A DNA stretch of 64,000 bases from 79-D21 sp964521575 (lineage in GTDB: Bacteria; Synergistota; Synergistia; Synergistales; 79-D21): NCBI GenBank assembly GCA_964521575.1, contig CAZFSR010000001.1, forward strand, positions 186,001-250,000, read 5' to 3'. How positions within the stretch are numbered: position 1 is the stretch's first letter; every line of letters begins with the position of its first letter. The notes under the pieces were generated by a model. That model worked only from the letters and a program-made list of their open reading frames with translations, was not told the DNA's origin and did not search any database. The translations under genes and the position numbers were made by a program. Positions 16,456-25,162 of this stretch are shown one piece after another.

Positions 16456-17154
16456 ATGGCGCGCTCGAATCCGAGCCGATTTCTGAAGTTTCTGGCCTTT
16501 GCCGGAGTCTCGCTGGCGATTCTCTGCTTGGCCTTGCAACCTGTCAACGCTCTTGATTTCAGCTTTGGCCGGAAACCTCTGGATCCATCGGTTCAAAACG
16601 CGTTGACCCAGATGAAACTGAACCCGCAGTCCTTCTATACGTGGCAGGCGGAACGCCCCAAATCCCTCCTTCTGCAAATCCACCACTGGCCCGCTGAAAA
16701 ACAGGAAATGACCGCCGCCCTGGCCCTTTACATCCGGAGCCAGAACCAGCACATCTCCGCCCGCGACACCTGGCGCGAGGCGGTGGCTTTCGTCCATTAC
16801 GGTGAAAAGTACGGACTCCCCGTGGACATGGCCGTGGCGGTGGCCCAGGTGGAAAGCCGCTTCGACCCCTACGCCAGGAGCGGCGAAGGAGCCCTCGGTC
16901 CCATGCAGGTCCTTTGGAGGATCCACAGCCACCTGTTGAAAAACCACCTGAACCTGGGCTCGTCGAAGGATCTTCTCGATCCCGAGAAGGGCGTGGCGGC
17001 AGGATGCCTGCTCCTGTCCCGCTACCTGAAGGCCCACGAGACGGAGAAAAAGGCCCTCACGCGTTACCTGGGGGCCTCCTCGAAAAGCTATTTCAGGGCC
17101 TTTTCGAAATACCTGGACCGGTTCCGGGAGCACCTGACCCTGGCGGAGATCTAG
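16456..17154 (+). CDS. secreted lytic transglycosylase-like protein
   Basis: 232 residues with a signal/anchor helix (about 10-32). The catalytic glutamate is about residue 133 in AQVESRFDP, followed by GALGPMQV, in the usual SLT arrangement. It shares WPAEKQ and the ALxIR block with the protein at 12258-12932, so the two are paralogues flanking the lipid genes. It has its own TTGCGC/TATAAT promoter rather than a Pho box, which suggests constitutive expression. Its stop overlaps the galE stop by 4 bp on the opposite strand. Confidence 0.8.
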   Translation: MARSNPSRFLKFLAFAGVSLAILCLALQPVNALDFSFGRKPLDPSVQNALTQMKLNPQSFYTWQAERPKSLLLQIHHWPAEKQEMTAALALYIRSQNQHISARDTWREAVAFVHYGEKYGLPVDMAVAVAQVESRFDPYARSGEGALGPMQVLWRIHSHLLKNHLNLGSSKDLLDPEKGVAAGCLLLSRYLKAHETEKKALTRYLGASSKSYFRAFSKYLDRFREHLTLAEI

Positions 17155-18134
17155 TAAAGCGGCCTGCGGTGCCAGTCCAGGGCCGTCCGAAGGATCTCCT
17201 CCAGCGACGTGAAGCGCGGCCGCCAGCCCAGCTCACGCGAAGCCAGGGAACTATCCGCCACGAGGAACGCCGGGTCGCCCTCCCTCCGGGGGGCGATTCG
17301 GCGTTCGATCTTTTTCCCGAGAACCCGTTCGGCCGCCGAGAGAACCTCCATCACGGAGAACCCCCGCCCGTTGCCGAGATTGTAGGCCCGTGCCCCAGGA
17401 GAAGCCTCGAGGGATTCCATGGCCTCCAGGTGGGCCTCCGCCAGGTCGCAAACGTGGACATAGTCCCGGACGCAAGTTCCGTCCGGGGTCGGGTAGTCGT
17501 CCCCGAAGATCGTGACCGGTTCCCCAGACCCCGACAGGGCCCTCTTCAGGATGTTCGGGACCAGGTGGGTTTCCGGGTCGTGGCTTTCCCCGGCTCTTCC
17601 CTCCGGGTCGGCACCGCAGGCGTTGAAGTATCGGAGAGAAACGGAGGCCAGGCCCGTGCCGCGCCATAAATCCGCCAGGATCTGCTCGACCATCCGCTTG
17701 GTCCAGCCATAGGGGTTGATGGGCGCAAGAGGATGGTCCTCCCGGATGGGAATCCCGACCGGGGTGCCATAGACGGCGGCAGAGGAGGAAAAGACAAAAC
17801 GGCCGATTCCGTGCTCGACCATCCCCGCCAGCAGGTTCAGGGTTCCCCCGACGTTGTTTTCGTAGTAAAGCACCGGGTTCGTCACCGATTCGCCCACCTG
17901 GATCCGTGCGGCGAAGTGGAAGACCGTGCCGAAGCGTCCCGGCTCGAGGGCCCGTTTCACGTCCGAGGGGTTCCGCAGGTCTCCCTCGATGACCTCCACC
18001 CCGGCGGGCACCGCCTCGCGATGCCCCGTCTCGAAGCTGTCGAAGACCGCGACTTCCAGGCCCTCGTCCAGGAGCCGCCGCACCATGTGCGAGCCGATGT
18101 AGCCCGCGCCTCCGCAAACCAGGATCCGCTCCAT
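17151..18134 (-). CDS. galE: UDP-glucose 4-epimerase
   Basis: 327-residue short-chain dehydrogenase. The NAD motif GGAGYIGSHMV is at residues 8-18, the catalytic Ser/Tyr/Lys lie in SSSAAVYG and PYGWTKRMVEQ, and RYFNACGADPEGRAGESHDP is the conserved substrate block. It interconverts UDP-glucose and UDP-galactose. The usual role is in surface polysaccharide; here it may also supply UDP-galactose to the GT28 enzyme encoded 2 kb away. It follows the small DMT transporter gene on the same strand. Confidence 0.93.
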   Translation of the reverse strand: MERILVCGGAGYIGSHMVRRLLDEGLEVAVFDSFETGHREAVPAGVEVIEGDLRNPSDVKRALEPGRFGTVFHFAARIQVGESVTNPVLYYENNVGGTLNLLAGMVEHGIGRFVFSSSAAVYGTPVGIPIREDHPLAPINPYGWTKRMVEQILADLWRGTGLASVSLRYFNACGADPEGRAGESHDPETHLVPNILKRALSGSGEPVTIFGDDYPTPDGTCVRDYVHVCDLAEAHLEAMESLEASPGARAYNLGNGRGFSVMEVLSAAERVLGKKIERRIAPRREGDPAFLVADSSLASRELGWRPRFTSLEEILRTALDWHRRPLY

Positions 18135-18148
18135 TCGAACCCGACCTC

Positions 18149-18481
18149 CTATGCCTTGTAAAGCAGGGCGATGCCCGAAACGATCATGAAAAGCGCGGCC
18201 CCCTGCCTCAGTCCCAGCGGTTCGCCCCAGACGAAGTGGGCCAGGATGACGACCGCCACATAGCTCAGCGAAACGCTCGGATAGGCGACCGAAAGGGGAA
18301 TCTTTTTCAGGGCCACGATGTAGAACAGCGAGGCGAAACCGTACGAGAAGAGCCCCGCCAGCGTGGCGGGGTTCAGGAAAAGCCGAAGCCCCTCCGCTTT
18401 CGAAAGGGAGCCCGTTTTCAGGAAGAACTGCCCCAGGACCGTCAGGCCGATGGAGACCGCCAGGGCCATGATGTGCATCAT
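18149..18481 (-). CDS. small four-helix DMT/EamA-like transporter
   Basis: 110 residues with four hydrophobic helices, the size of SMR/ArnE-like members of the drug/metabolite transporter superfamily. SVAYPSVSLSYVAVV and GIALLYKA resemble the C-terminal half of these proteins. It starts at ATG 18481, overlapping the exonuclease stop (ATGA), and is followed by galE, so it could move a lipid-linked sugar or amine. Substrate unknown. Confidence 0.65.
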   Translation of the reverse strand: MMHIMALAVSIGLTVLGQFFLKTGSLSKAEGLRLFLNPATLAGLFSYGFASLFYIVALKKIPLSVAYPSVSLSYVAVVILAHFVWGEPLGLRQGAALFMIVSGIALLYKA

Positions 18482-19263
18482 CGGTCGAAAACCGCCACGA
18501 CGGGAGTATGGTCCGACGGCTTGTCCCACGAACGCGGAAGGCGGTCCACCCAGGAATCCACCGAGGAATCCGCGAGAGATCTCGTGGCCAGGACGTGGTC
18601 GATCCGCCAGCCGATGTTGCGCGCCAGGGAATCCTTCACGCGGTAGTCGAAGAAGGAAAACTCGCCCTCCCCGGGGCGGTGCTTGCGGAACACGTCGACA
18701 AGGCCCCATGCCTTCACCGCTTCGAAGGCTTCCTTCACGTCCTCGTGGAAGCAGACATGGTCCCTCTTGTTCTCGGGGTGAGTCACGTCAAGGTCCGTCG
18801 GGGCCACGTTGAGGTCCCCCACCCAGGCCACCGGCTCCTTCGGGGAGGTTTCCCTTTCCAGGAGCGCCCGGATGCGGCCGAAAAAGCGGAGCTTGTAGGC
18901 ATAGTCGGGGTGATCCAGGGCTTTCCCCTGCGGAACATACGTGTTGATCACGAGCAGGTCGCCCAGGCGGCCCCGGACGAGGCGCGGCCCGTCGTCGGGT
19001 TCCTCGCCGTCGCCGAAGCCGATCCGGATGTCGGAGAGAGGCAGGAGGGAAAGGATGGCCACCCCGGCGGTGGCCTTCTGCCCGCGGAAAACCGCCGTGT
19101 AGCCGAGCTCGTGGAACGGGGCGGGATCGAACTCCGAGTCCTGCACCTTGGTTTCCTGGAGACAGAGCAGGTCCACTCTGTTATCATTGAGCCATCGCGT
19201 CAGCGAGGGGATGCGACTCCTCACCGAGTTGACGTTGTACGTGGCGACGGTCAGCCGGGCCAT
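18478..19263 (-). CDS. xth: exodeoxyribonuclease III
   Basis: 261 residues from ATG 19263 behind AAAGGAGGA. The EEP nuclease motifs are all present: YNVNSVRSR near the N terminus, LQETKVQD (metal ligand Glu), VGDLNVAPTDLDV (catalytic Asp/Asn), GWRIDHVLAT and the C-terminal SDHTPVV. It removes abasic sites and 3' blocks during base excision repair. It heads the galE strand unit, divergent from the K+ channel gene. Confidence 0.92.
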   Translation of the reverse strand: MARLTVATYNVNSVRSRIPSLTRWLNDNRVDLLCLQETKVQDSEFDPAPFHELGYTAVFRGQKATAGVAILSLLPLSDIRIGFGDGEEPDDGPRLVRGRLGDLLVINTYVPQGKALDHPDYAYKLRFFGRIRALLERETSPKEPVAWVGDLNVAPTDLDVTHPENKRDHVCFHEDVKEAFEAVKAWGLVDVFRKHRPGEGEFSFFDYRVKDSLARNIGWRIDHVLATRSLADSSVDSWVDRLPRSWDKPSDHTPVVAVFDR

Positions 19264-19305
19264 CGGGGCATTCCTCCTTTTTCCCGCATTTTTCCATTGT
19301 AGGGA

Positions 19306-20361
19306 ATGCCCGGCAAAGCGCAAGGACCGCCTCGAAGGGAGGGGCCGCCGATCCCGAAAAAACCCAAATCGCTCATTTTCCTGGCGCTTCCCGTCTTGGG
19401 CATCGTCCTGTTCGGGATCCTGGGAATGCGCCTCATCCTGGGCCTCTCATGGATGGATTCCCTCTATTACGTCACGACGACGCTGACCACGGTCGGCTAC
19501 AACCCGCCGGCCAACCTGACCGACGGCGGCAAGCTCTTCATCGTCGTGTTTCTCGTTGTCGGGATTTTCATCATCGGCTTCACGGTGGGGCAGCTGGCGG
19601 AACATGTGCTGAAACGCCAGATCCTGGAAGCGCTGGGCAGAAGGAGGGACCGCCACTTGGAAAAGCTGTCGGGACACTGGATCGTTTGCGGCCTCGGCCG
19701 GGTGGGCCTGAACGTCGCCGAGGCCATTTCCGAGGAAAACGAGACCGTCGTGGTGGTGGACGCGGACGAAGCCAGGGTGGAAGCCGCCAGGGAGAAGGGC
19801 TGGCTCGGCCTGAGAGGGGACGCCACGCAGGAGGAAAACCTGCGGGCCTGCGGGGTCGAAAGGGCGAAAGGGCTGGTCGTCTCCATGTCCCATGACGCGA
19901 CGAACGTCTACGTCACGGTCACGGCCCGGTCGCTGAACAAGGCGCTTCGAATCATCGCCAGGGCGAACGATCCCCAATCCTCCGGCATCCTCTACCGCGT
20001 CGGGGCAGACAAGGTCGTCAACCCCTTGCTGTCCGGGGCGAGCGCCATGGCCCGGGCGGCGGTCAAACCGGCCGTGTCGGACTTCCTGGAAGTGGTCCAC
20101 ATCTCCCGCCAGCTCGACCTCGACTTCTACTCCATCACGCTGGCTGCAGACAGCGCGCTGGTGGGGCTTTCCCTTTCCGAAAGCCCGCTGCGTTCGCGGT
20201 ACAATGTCCTGGTGGTCGCCGTGACGGGCCGGGACGGGGAGATCGCCTACAACCCCCAGGGGAGCCGCGTTTTCCAGCCAGGGGACGAACTGGTGCTGCT
20301 GGGCCCCCGAACGGCCACGCCCGAACTGAAGAAGATCGCGAACGGCGCCGCACCCCTTTGA
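19306..20361 (+). CDS. two-helix K+ channel with RCK (TrkA-N/TrkA-C) domains
   Basis: 351 residues. Two membrane helices (about 22-46 and 76-98) flank a pore loop TTLTTVGYNPPANL (about 63-76). A cytosolic TrkA-N domain starts at HWIVCGLGRVGLNVAE (about 125) with a GxGxxG nucleotide motif and acidic VVVVDADE, followed by a TrkA-C domain (about 260-340). The layout matches MthK/Kch-type channels gated by nucleotide or Ca2+. The selectivity filter reads TVGYN instead of TVGYG. The first ~20 residues are basic and proline-rich, so a later start is possible. Confidence 0.83.
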   Translation: MPGKAQGPPRREGPPIPKKPKSLIFLALPVLGIVLFGILGMRLILGLSWMDSLYYVTTTLTTVGYNPPANLTDGGKLFIVVFLVVGIFIIGFTVGQLAEHVLKRQILEALGRRRDRHLEKLSGHWIVCGLGRVGLNVAEAISEENETVVVVDADEARVEAAREKGWLGLRGDATQEENLRACGVERAKGLVVSMSHDATNVYVTVTARSLNKALRIIARANDPQSSGILYRVGADKVVNPLLSGASAMARAAVKPAVSDFLEVVHISRQLDLDFYSITLAADSALVGLSLSESPLRSRYNVLVVAVTGRDGEIAYNPQGSRVFQPGDELVLLGPRTATPELKKIANGAAPL

Positions 20362-20395
20362 TCCAAAGCGGGAAAGGGACTTTCCCTCCATCCGA

Positions 20396-20448
20396 TTGAC
20401 TCGATCCCCTGTTCGGATTACGATAGTTCAAGCTCATCATTGATGAGC
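20396..20448 (+). promoter_or_regulatory. promoter and palindromic operator of the FCD regulator
   Basis: TTGACT (20396-20401) and TACGAT (20419-20424) are 17 bp apart. A perfect 17-bp palindrome, GCTCATCA-T-TGATGAGC at 20432-20448, covers the expected transcription start. It lies 24 bp ahead of the regulator gene, so autoregulation, extended to dapF and possibly liv genes, is likely. Confidence 0.75.
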
Positions 20449-20471
20449 AAAAACGCCCGGGAGGTGAGCCC

Positions 20472-21218
20472 TTGCTGTCCGGACCCAGGGAACAGGAGTT
20501 CCAGATCCTCGAAATTCTATCGGAAGCGAAGGCTCCCGTCGGGGCAGGCGCTATCCGCCAGGCGCTCGAAGACAGGGGAACGACCCTCAGCGAGGCGACG
20601 GTGGGGCGCGTCCTTCGTGAGCTGGACCACCGGGGGTACACGAACAAGTCCGGCTTCCAGGGACGCAGCCTCTCCCCCGAGGGCGCAGAGAGGCTTGAAA
20701 CCCTGCGGGAGGAAAGAGGGCACGCGGTTTCGGCCAACCTTCTCCTGGAAGAACTGAAGAGCCAGGGCATCGAGAAGATCCTGGACGTCCTCGTGGCCAG
20801 GCGCGCCATCGAACGGGAAACGGCCCGACTGGCGGCCCGAATGGCTACGCCGGAGGAAATCGAAACCCTGCGGAACCTCGTGGCCCAGCAGGAAGCCGCC
20901 CTCCGGAAGAAGGAGAGCGTGGCTCCCTTCGACGCGGCCTTCCACCGCGAAATCGCCCGCATCTCCAGGAACGCCATCCTCGCCGCGGCCGTCGACCTCA
21001 TCCGCCAGGACGTCAAGCTCGGCCCGGCCTTCGAATACGCCCGCAAGAAAGCGGCGAGCACCCTCGGCTCCGACCACAAGGCCATCATCGACGCCCTCGA
21101 GGCCCACGACGAGGACCGGGCCGAAACGGCCATGGTCATGCATGTCGAGAACACCCTCCGGGACGTCCAGCGCTACCTCGACCAGAACCCGGACCTGAGA
21201 AAGGAGCCCCGGCCATGA
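20472..21218 (+). CDS. FCD-domain transcriptional regulator with RNase R/NrpR-like winged helix
   Basis: 248 residues from TTG 20472 behind GGGAGGTGAG. The C-terminal part (about 85-240) is an FCD ligand domain as in FadR/VanR-type GntR regulators: RRAIERETARLAA, DAAFHREIARIS and the late HKAIIDALEAHD with metal-binding Asp/His positions. The N-terminal winged helix (1-66: IRQALEDRGTTLSEATVGRVL) lacks the GntR consensus and looks more like the HTH seen in NrpR and RNase R. It sits with dapF (4-bp overlap) and the liv operon and probably senses an amino or organic acid. Confidence 0.72.
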   Translation: MLSGPREQEFQILEILSEAKAPVGAGAIRQALEDRGTTLSEATVGRVLRELDHRGYTNKSGFQGRSLSPEGAERLETLREERGHAVSANLLLEELKSQGIEKILDVLVARRAIERETARLAARMATPEEIETLRNLVAQQEAALRKKESVAPFDAAFHREIARISRNAILAAAVDLIRQDVKLGPAFEYARKKAASTLGSDHKAIIDALEAHDEDRAETAMVMHVENTLRDVQRYLDQNPDLRKEPRP

Positions 21219-22048
21219 TCCCCTTCACGAAAGTCCACGGCAACGGGAACGACTTCGTCGTCATCGAGAACCTTGACGGCAAGTTCGGGACGGAGGACCT
21301 CTCGCGGATCGCCAGGACCCTCTGCCACCGGAAAACGGGCATCGGCGGCGACGGCATCCTCGTGGTGGAGCCCTCGGAAAAGGCGGACCTCACCATGCGG
21401 ATCTTCAACAGCGACGGTTCCGAGGGCGAAATGTGCGGAAACGGGGCCCGGTGTTTCGCCCGCTACGCCTTCGAGAGGAAGCTCGCGGGCGCCGTCATGG
21501 CCTTCGAGACCCTGGCGGGACTGATGCGAGCGGAGGTGAAGGCCCCGGACGTCATCCTCGACATGGGTTCGATCGACTGCTCGAAGGGCCTCTTCGACGA
21601 AACGGTTTCGCTCCTGGGGGAAACGTTCCCCCTGGCGGCCCTGCGGGTCGGCGTCCCCCATTGCGCCGTCTTCATGGACAACCTCGCCGCCCGGAACCGG
21701 AACGACCTCGTCCTCCTGGGGCGGACGCTCCGCCACGACTCGCTCCGCTTCCCCCAGGGCGTCAACGTCAACTTCGTCCAGGATCTCGGTGAGGGCAAAA
21801 TCCTCGTGACGACCTATGAGCGGGGCGTGGAAGACCTGACCGACTCCTGCGGAACGGGTTCCACCATGAGCGCCATCGCGGCCGCGAAACGATGGGGACT
21901 CTCGTCCCCGGTGCAGGCCATCAACCCCGGCGGCGTGAACACCATCCACATGAACTGGAAGGAAGACGGCAAGGCCTGCGAAGTCCGCCTCGAGGGACGC
22001 ACCGCCCTGGTGGCGCAGGGAACGACCCTCGAAGAGGCCGGGCTTTAA
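21215..22048 (+). CDS. dapF: diaminopimelate epimerase family protein
   Basis: 277 residues. The two catalytic cysteines are Cys74 in EMCGNGARC and Cys212 in DSCGTGST, at the positions of Cys73 and Cys217 of DapF; the N-terminal FTKVHGNGNDFVV and VPHC blocks also match. DapF converts LL- to meso-diaminopimelate for lysine and peptidoglycan. The gene is coupled to an FCD regulator and precedes an amino-acid importer, so a catabolic amino-acid epimerase is an alternative; the sequence alone does not decide. Confidence 0.85.
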   Translation: MIPFTKVHGNGNDFVVIENLDGKFGTEDLSRIARTLCHRKTGIGGDGILVVEPSEKADLTMRIFNSDGSEGEMCGNGARCFARYAFERKLAGAVMAFETLAGLMRAEVKAPDVILDMGSIDCSKGLFDETVSLLGETFPLAALRVGVPHCAVFMDNLAARNRNDLVLLGRTLRHDSLRFPQGVNVNFVQDLGEGKILVTTYERGVEDLTDSCGTGSTMSAIAAAKRWGLSSPVQAINPGGVNTIHMNWKEDGKACEVRLEGRTALVAQGTTLEEAGL

Positions 22049-22101
22049 GGGGGGAGAACCCCGGAAGCGGACCTCCAGAGCACTCTCCCACAGGCGCGTC
22101 G

Positions 22102-22133
22102 GGGACGGTAAGCCCCTCCGGAGGGACCGTCCC
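22102..22133 (+). promoter_or_regulatory. hairpin in the liv leader
   Basis: GGGACGGT (22102-22109) pairs with ACCGTCCC (22126-22133), and the loop contains a nested palindrome CCCTCCGGAGGG. It lies in the 136-bp dapF-livK gap, 51 bp before the livK start. No T-run follows. It does not match a riboswitch class that I know. Confidence 0.5.
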
Positions 22134-22184
22134 ATCCAGGAGTCCGGGAAACGCAGCGGGAAAATGGAGAAGGAGGAATGCCTC

Positions 22185-23345
22185 GTGAGAAAGTTCCTGT
22201 CTATCGTTTTGATCCTGGCTTTCTGCCTCGCACTTGGCGGGTCAGCCCTGGCGGCCGACACGATCAAGATCGGACACACAGTCTCCCTGACCGGCGGCGC
22301 CTCCATGTGGGGGCAATCGGAAAAGCTGGCCCTTGACCTGCTGATCAAGAAGATCAACGCCCAGGGCGGCGTACTGGGCAAGAAGCTCGAACTGATCAGC
22401 TACGACAACCGCAATGACGCGGTCGAGGCGGTCAACGTGGCCCGGCGTCTCGTCAACGACGGCGTCGTCGCCGTCATCGGCCCGGCCCAGAGCGGCAACT
22501 CCATCGCCACGGCCCCCGTCCTCGAGAACGCGAAGATCCCGATGGTCGTCACCACCGCCACCAACCCCTACGTCACGCTCGACAAGCGCACCGGCAAGGT
22601 CCGCCCCTTCGCCTTCCGGCCCTGCTTCATCGATCCCTTCCAGGGAACCGTCGCCGCGAAGTTCGCCTTCCGCGACCTGAAGGCGAAGACCGCCGCGATC
22701 CTTTACGACGTGGGTTCCGACTACGGCCAGTGGCTGGCGAAGTACTTCGAGGAAGCCTTCGTGAAGGAAGGCGGCAAGGTCGTCGCCAAGGAAGCGTTCC
22801 GCTCCGAGGAGCTGGACTACCGTGCCCAGCTCGGCAAGATGCGCCCCCTGAACCCCGACGTCATCTTCATCCCCACCAGCCAGAAGGAAGCCGCCATGGC
22901 CGCGAAGCAGGCCCGCGACCTCGGCATCAAGGCCCGCCTGATGGGCACCGACAACTGGGGCAGCCCGGACCTCATCGAGCTGGGCGGTGAAGCGATCAAC
23001 GGCGGGTACTTCGTCAACCTGACCGACCTGGCCGACCCGGCGATCAAGGGATTCGTGGCCGAGTACCGCAAGGCCTACGGCGCAGACCCCGTCCTGCCGA
23101 ACCCCGTCATGGCCCAGGACGCCCTGCTCATGATCGTCGACGCCATCAAGCGCTCCAAGGGCACCGACGGCACGAAGATGGCCGCGGCCCTCGCCACCAT
23201 CAAGAACCTCCAGGTCACGAGCGGCCCCCTGACCATCGACCCGAAGACCCACGACCCGCTCGACAAGCCGGCCGTCATCCAGAAGGTGGACGTGCCCAAC
23301 AAGTCCTTCCCGTTCGTCAAGAAGTTCTACCCGGGCGGCAAGTAG
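22185..23345 (+). CDS. livK: branched-chain amino-acid ABC transporter substrate-binding protein
   Basis: 386 residues from GTG 22185, chosen because AAGGAGGA lies just upstream and the signal peptide begins immediately (cleavage near LGGSALA-ADT). The mature protein opens with IKIGHTVSLTGG, typical of the LivJ/LivK periplasmic-binding family (type 1 fold), with VAVIGPAQSGNSIATAPV as the ligand-site block. It delivers branched-chain or related amino acids to LivHM. First gene of livKHMGF. Confidence 0.92.
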   Translation: MRKFLSIVLILAFCLALGGSALAADTIKIGHTVSLTGGASMWGQSEKLALDLLIKKINAQGGVLGKKLELISYDNRNDAVEAVNVARRLVNDGVVAVIGPAQSGNSIATAPVLENAKIPMVVTTATNPYVTLDKRTGKVRPFAFRPCFIDPFQGTVAAKFAFRDLKAKTAAILYDVGSDYGQWLAKYFEEAFVKEGGKVVAKEAFRSEELDYRAQLGKMRPLNPDVIFIPTSQKEAAMAAKQARDLGIKARLMGTDNWGSPDLIELGGEAINGGYFVNLTDLADPAIKGFVAEYRKAYGADPVLPNPVMAQDALLMIVDAIKRSKGTDGTKMAAALATIKNLQVTSGPLTIDPKTHDPLDKPAVIQKVDVPNKSFPFVKKFYPGGK

Positions 23346-23352
23346 CGTTCTC

Positions 23353-23385
23353 GAAGGCCCCGTCTCGCCTCGAGGCGGGGCCTTC
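23353..23385 (+). terminator. strong hairpin between livK and livH
   Basis: GAAGGCCCCG at 23353-23362 pairs with CGGGGCCTTC at 23376-23385, with GCCTCGAGGC nested inside. The following bases are CCTGTTCC, a poor T-tract, so partial termination that keeps binding-protein levels above permease levels is likely. Confidence 0.65.
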
Positions 23386-23421
23386 CCTGTTCCTGAGGGA
23401 AAGAAAGATAGGGGGGACCCC

Positions 23422-24300
23422 ATGTTCCTGCAAACCGTCGTCACGGGGCTTTCGATCGGGGGAATCTACGCGCTCATGGCCGTCGGCTACTCCCTGGTCT
23501 TCAGCGTCCTTTCGTTCAGCAACTTCGCCCACGGCGCCGTCATCATGCTCGGGGCCTACATCGGGCTGGGGCTCGTCACGAAGCTCAACTTCGGCCTCGG
23601 TCTCGTGGTGGCCGGCTCCATGGCCGGGGCGGGCCTGCTCGCCATCGCCAACGAAAAACTCGCCTACAGCCTGCTGCGCAAGCGCAAGGCCCCTTCCCTC
23701 TACCTCATGATCTCCGCCATGGGCTGCGCCGTCTTCCTTGAAAACATGGTCTACGCCACGATCGGATCGCGCTTCTACGCCTTCCCCGAGTTCTTCAAGC
23801 AAAACATCCTCGGGTTCTTCGACGGAACCGTCAACGTCGCCGTGCTGGACCTCTTCGCCTTCGGCATTTCCATTTTGGCCATCCTTGGGCTTCATCTCTT
23901 CCTGACCCACACCCGCACCGGCATCGCCATCCGGGCGGGCGTCTCCGACATGACCATGTGCTCCCTCATGGGGGTCAACCTGGACCGCCTCATCTCGGTC
24001 GTCTTCTTCCTGGCCGGCATCTTCGGGGGTGCCGCCGGGGTCTTCCTCGGCATCAAGTACCTCGTCTACCCCACGATGGGGTGGGTCACCAACAAGGCCT
24101 ACATCGCCGCCGTCATCGGCGGGCTGGGAAGCCTACCCGGAGCGCTCCTGGGAGGCCTGATCCTCGGGGTGCTCGAAACGTTCGTTTCCACCTACGTGTC
24201 GAGCGTCATGCGGGACGTCTTCAGCTTCGGCCTCCTGATCGCCCTCCTGGTCTGGCGCCCCAACGGCCTCTTCGGCCGCGACACCGGGGAGAAGGTGTAG
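23422..24300 (+). CDS. livH: branched-chain amino-acid ABC transporter permease LivH
   Basis: 292 residues, eight or more hydrophobic helices. The N-terminal GLSIGGIYALMAVGYSLVF and the C-terminal GGLGSLPGALLGGLILGVLE are LivH signatures. ATG 23422 follows GGGGGGA. It forms the inner-membrane channel with LivM and is driven by LivG/LivF. Confidence 0.93.
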   Translation: MFLQTVVTGLSIGGIYALMAVGYSLVFSVLSFSNFAHGAVIMLGAYIGLGLVTKLNFGLGLVVAGSMAGAGLLAIANEKLAYSLLRKRKAPSLYLMISAMGCAVFLENMVYATIGSRFYAFPEFFKQNILGFFDGTVNVAVLDLFAFGISILAILGLHLFLTHTRTGIAIRAGVSDMTMCSLMGVNLDRLISVVFFLAGIFGGAAGVFLGIKYLVYPTMGWVTNKAYIAAVIGGLGSLPGALLGGLILGVLETFVSTYVSSVMRDVFSFGLLIALLVWRPNGLFGRDTGEKV

Positions 24301-24304
24301 GGCC

Positions 24305-25162
24305 ATGAACTACGTCCTTTCCATCGTCACCCTCGCGGGAATCAACATGATCGCCGTCCTGGGCCTGTCGATCTTCACGGGCTTCACCGGGCTGTTCTCC
24401 TTCGGGCACGCGGCGCTGGTGGGGATCGGGGCCTATGCTTCGGCCATCCTGACCTACTATTACTTCGTCCCGTTTCCGCTCGCGCTTGTCGCGGGCATGG
24501 CCGCCGCGGCCCTGGTGAGCCTCGTCATCGGCATCCCGACGCTTCGGGCCCGCCTTCGCAGCGATTATTTCGCCATCGCCATCCTCGGTTTCGGCGAAGC
24601 CCTGCGGGTCATCCTGGAAAACCTGGAGATCACAAACGGGGCCCGCGGCCTTCCCGGCATCGAGCCCTTCACGTCGCTGCCGCTCGTCCTCTTCTGCCTC
24701 GCCGTCTCGGTCTGGGTGGCCTCGAACTTCCTGAAAAGCCGTTACGGGGCCGCCTGCATCGCCGTCCGGGAAGACCCCGTGGCCGCGGAGATGGCCGGGA
24801 TCAACCTTTTCAGGGCGCGCCTGCTGTCCCTGGTGGTGAGCGCCGCCTTCTGCGGCCTGTCCGGGGGCTTGCTGGCCCATTTCCTCTCGTTCATCCAGCC
24901 CGTCATGTTCACGCTGGTGCAGTCCACCGCGCTGCTTGCCGCGGTCATCGCGGGAGGCATGGGCAGCATCTCCGGGCCCCTTATCGCCTCGTTCATCTTC
25001 ATCGCCATGCCCGAGGCCCTGCGGGTGGCCCAGATGTGGCGCCTGGTGGCCTACGGGCTCGTTCTCGTTTTGATCATGCTCTTCCGGCCCCAGGGGCTGA
25101 TGGGGTACCAGGAGCTCACCACGATCTTCAGGAGGTCCCGCCATGAGCGCCGCTCTGCTTGA
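24305..25162 (+). CDS. livM: branched-chain amino-acid ABC transporter permease LivM
   Basis: 285 residues. FTGLFSFGHAALVGIGAYAS and RLRSDYFAIAILGFGEALR match LivM, as does the late GGMGSISGPLIASF. The ATG starts four bases after the livH stop and the end overlaps livG by 20 bp, consistent with a coupled operon. Partner of LivH in the inner membrane. Confidence 0.93.
   Translation: MNYVLSIVTLAGINMIAVLGLSIFTGFTGLFSFGHAALVGIGAYASAILTYYYFVPFPLALVAGMAAAALVSLVIGIPTLRARLRSDYFAIAILGFGEALRVILENLEITNGARGLPGIEPFTSLPLVLFCLAVSVWVASNFLKSRYGAACIAVREDPVAAEMAGINLFRARLLSLVVSAAFCGLSGGLLAHFLSFIQPVMFTLVQSTALLAAVIAGGMGSISGPLIASFIFIAMPEALRVAQMWRLVAYGLVLVLIMLFRPQGLMGYQELTTIFRRSRHERRSA

Noticed and set aside
22049..22184. 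Riboswitch (glycine, SAM, lysine or T-box) in the dapF-livK gap
   Set aside because: The GGGAGA/TCTCCC and GGGACGGT stems superficially recall riboswitch helices, but the conserved loop sequences of these classes are missing.
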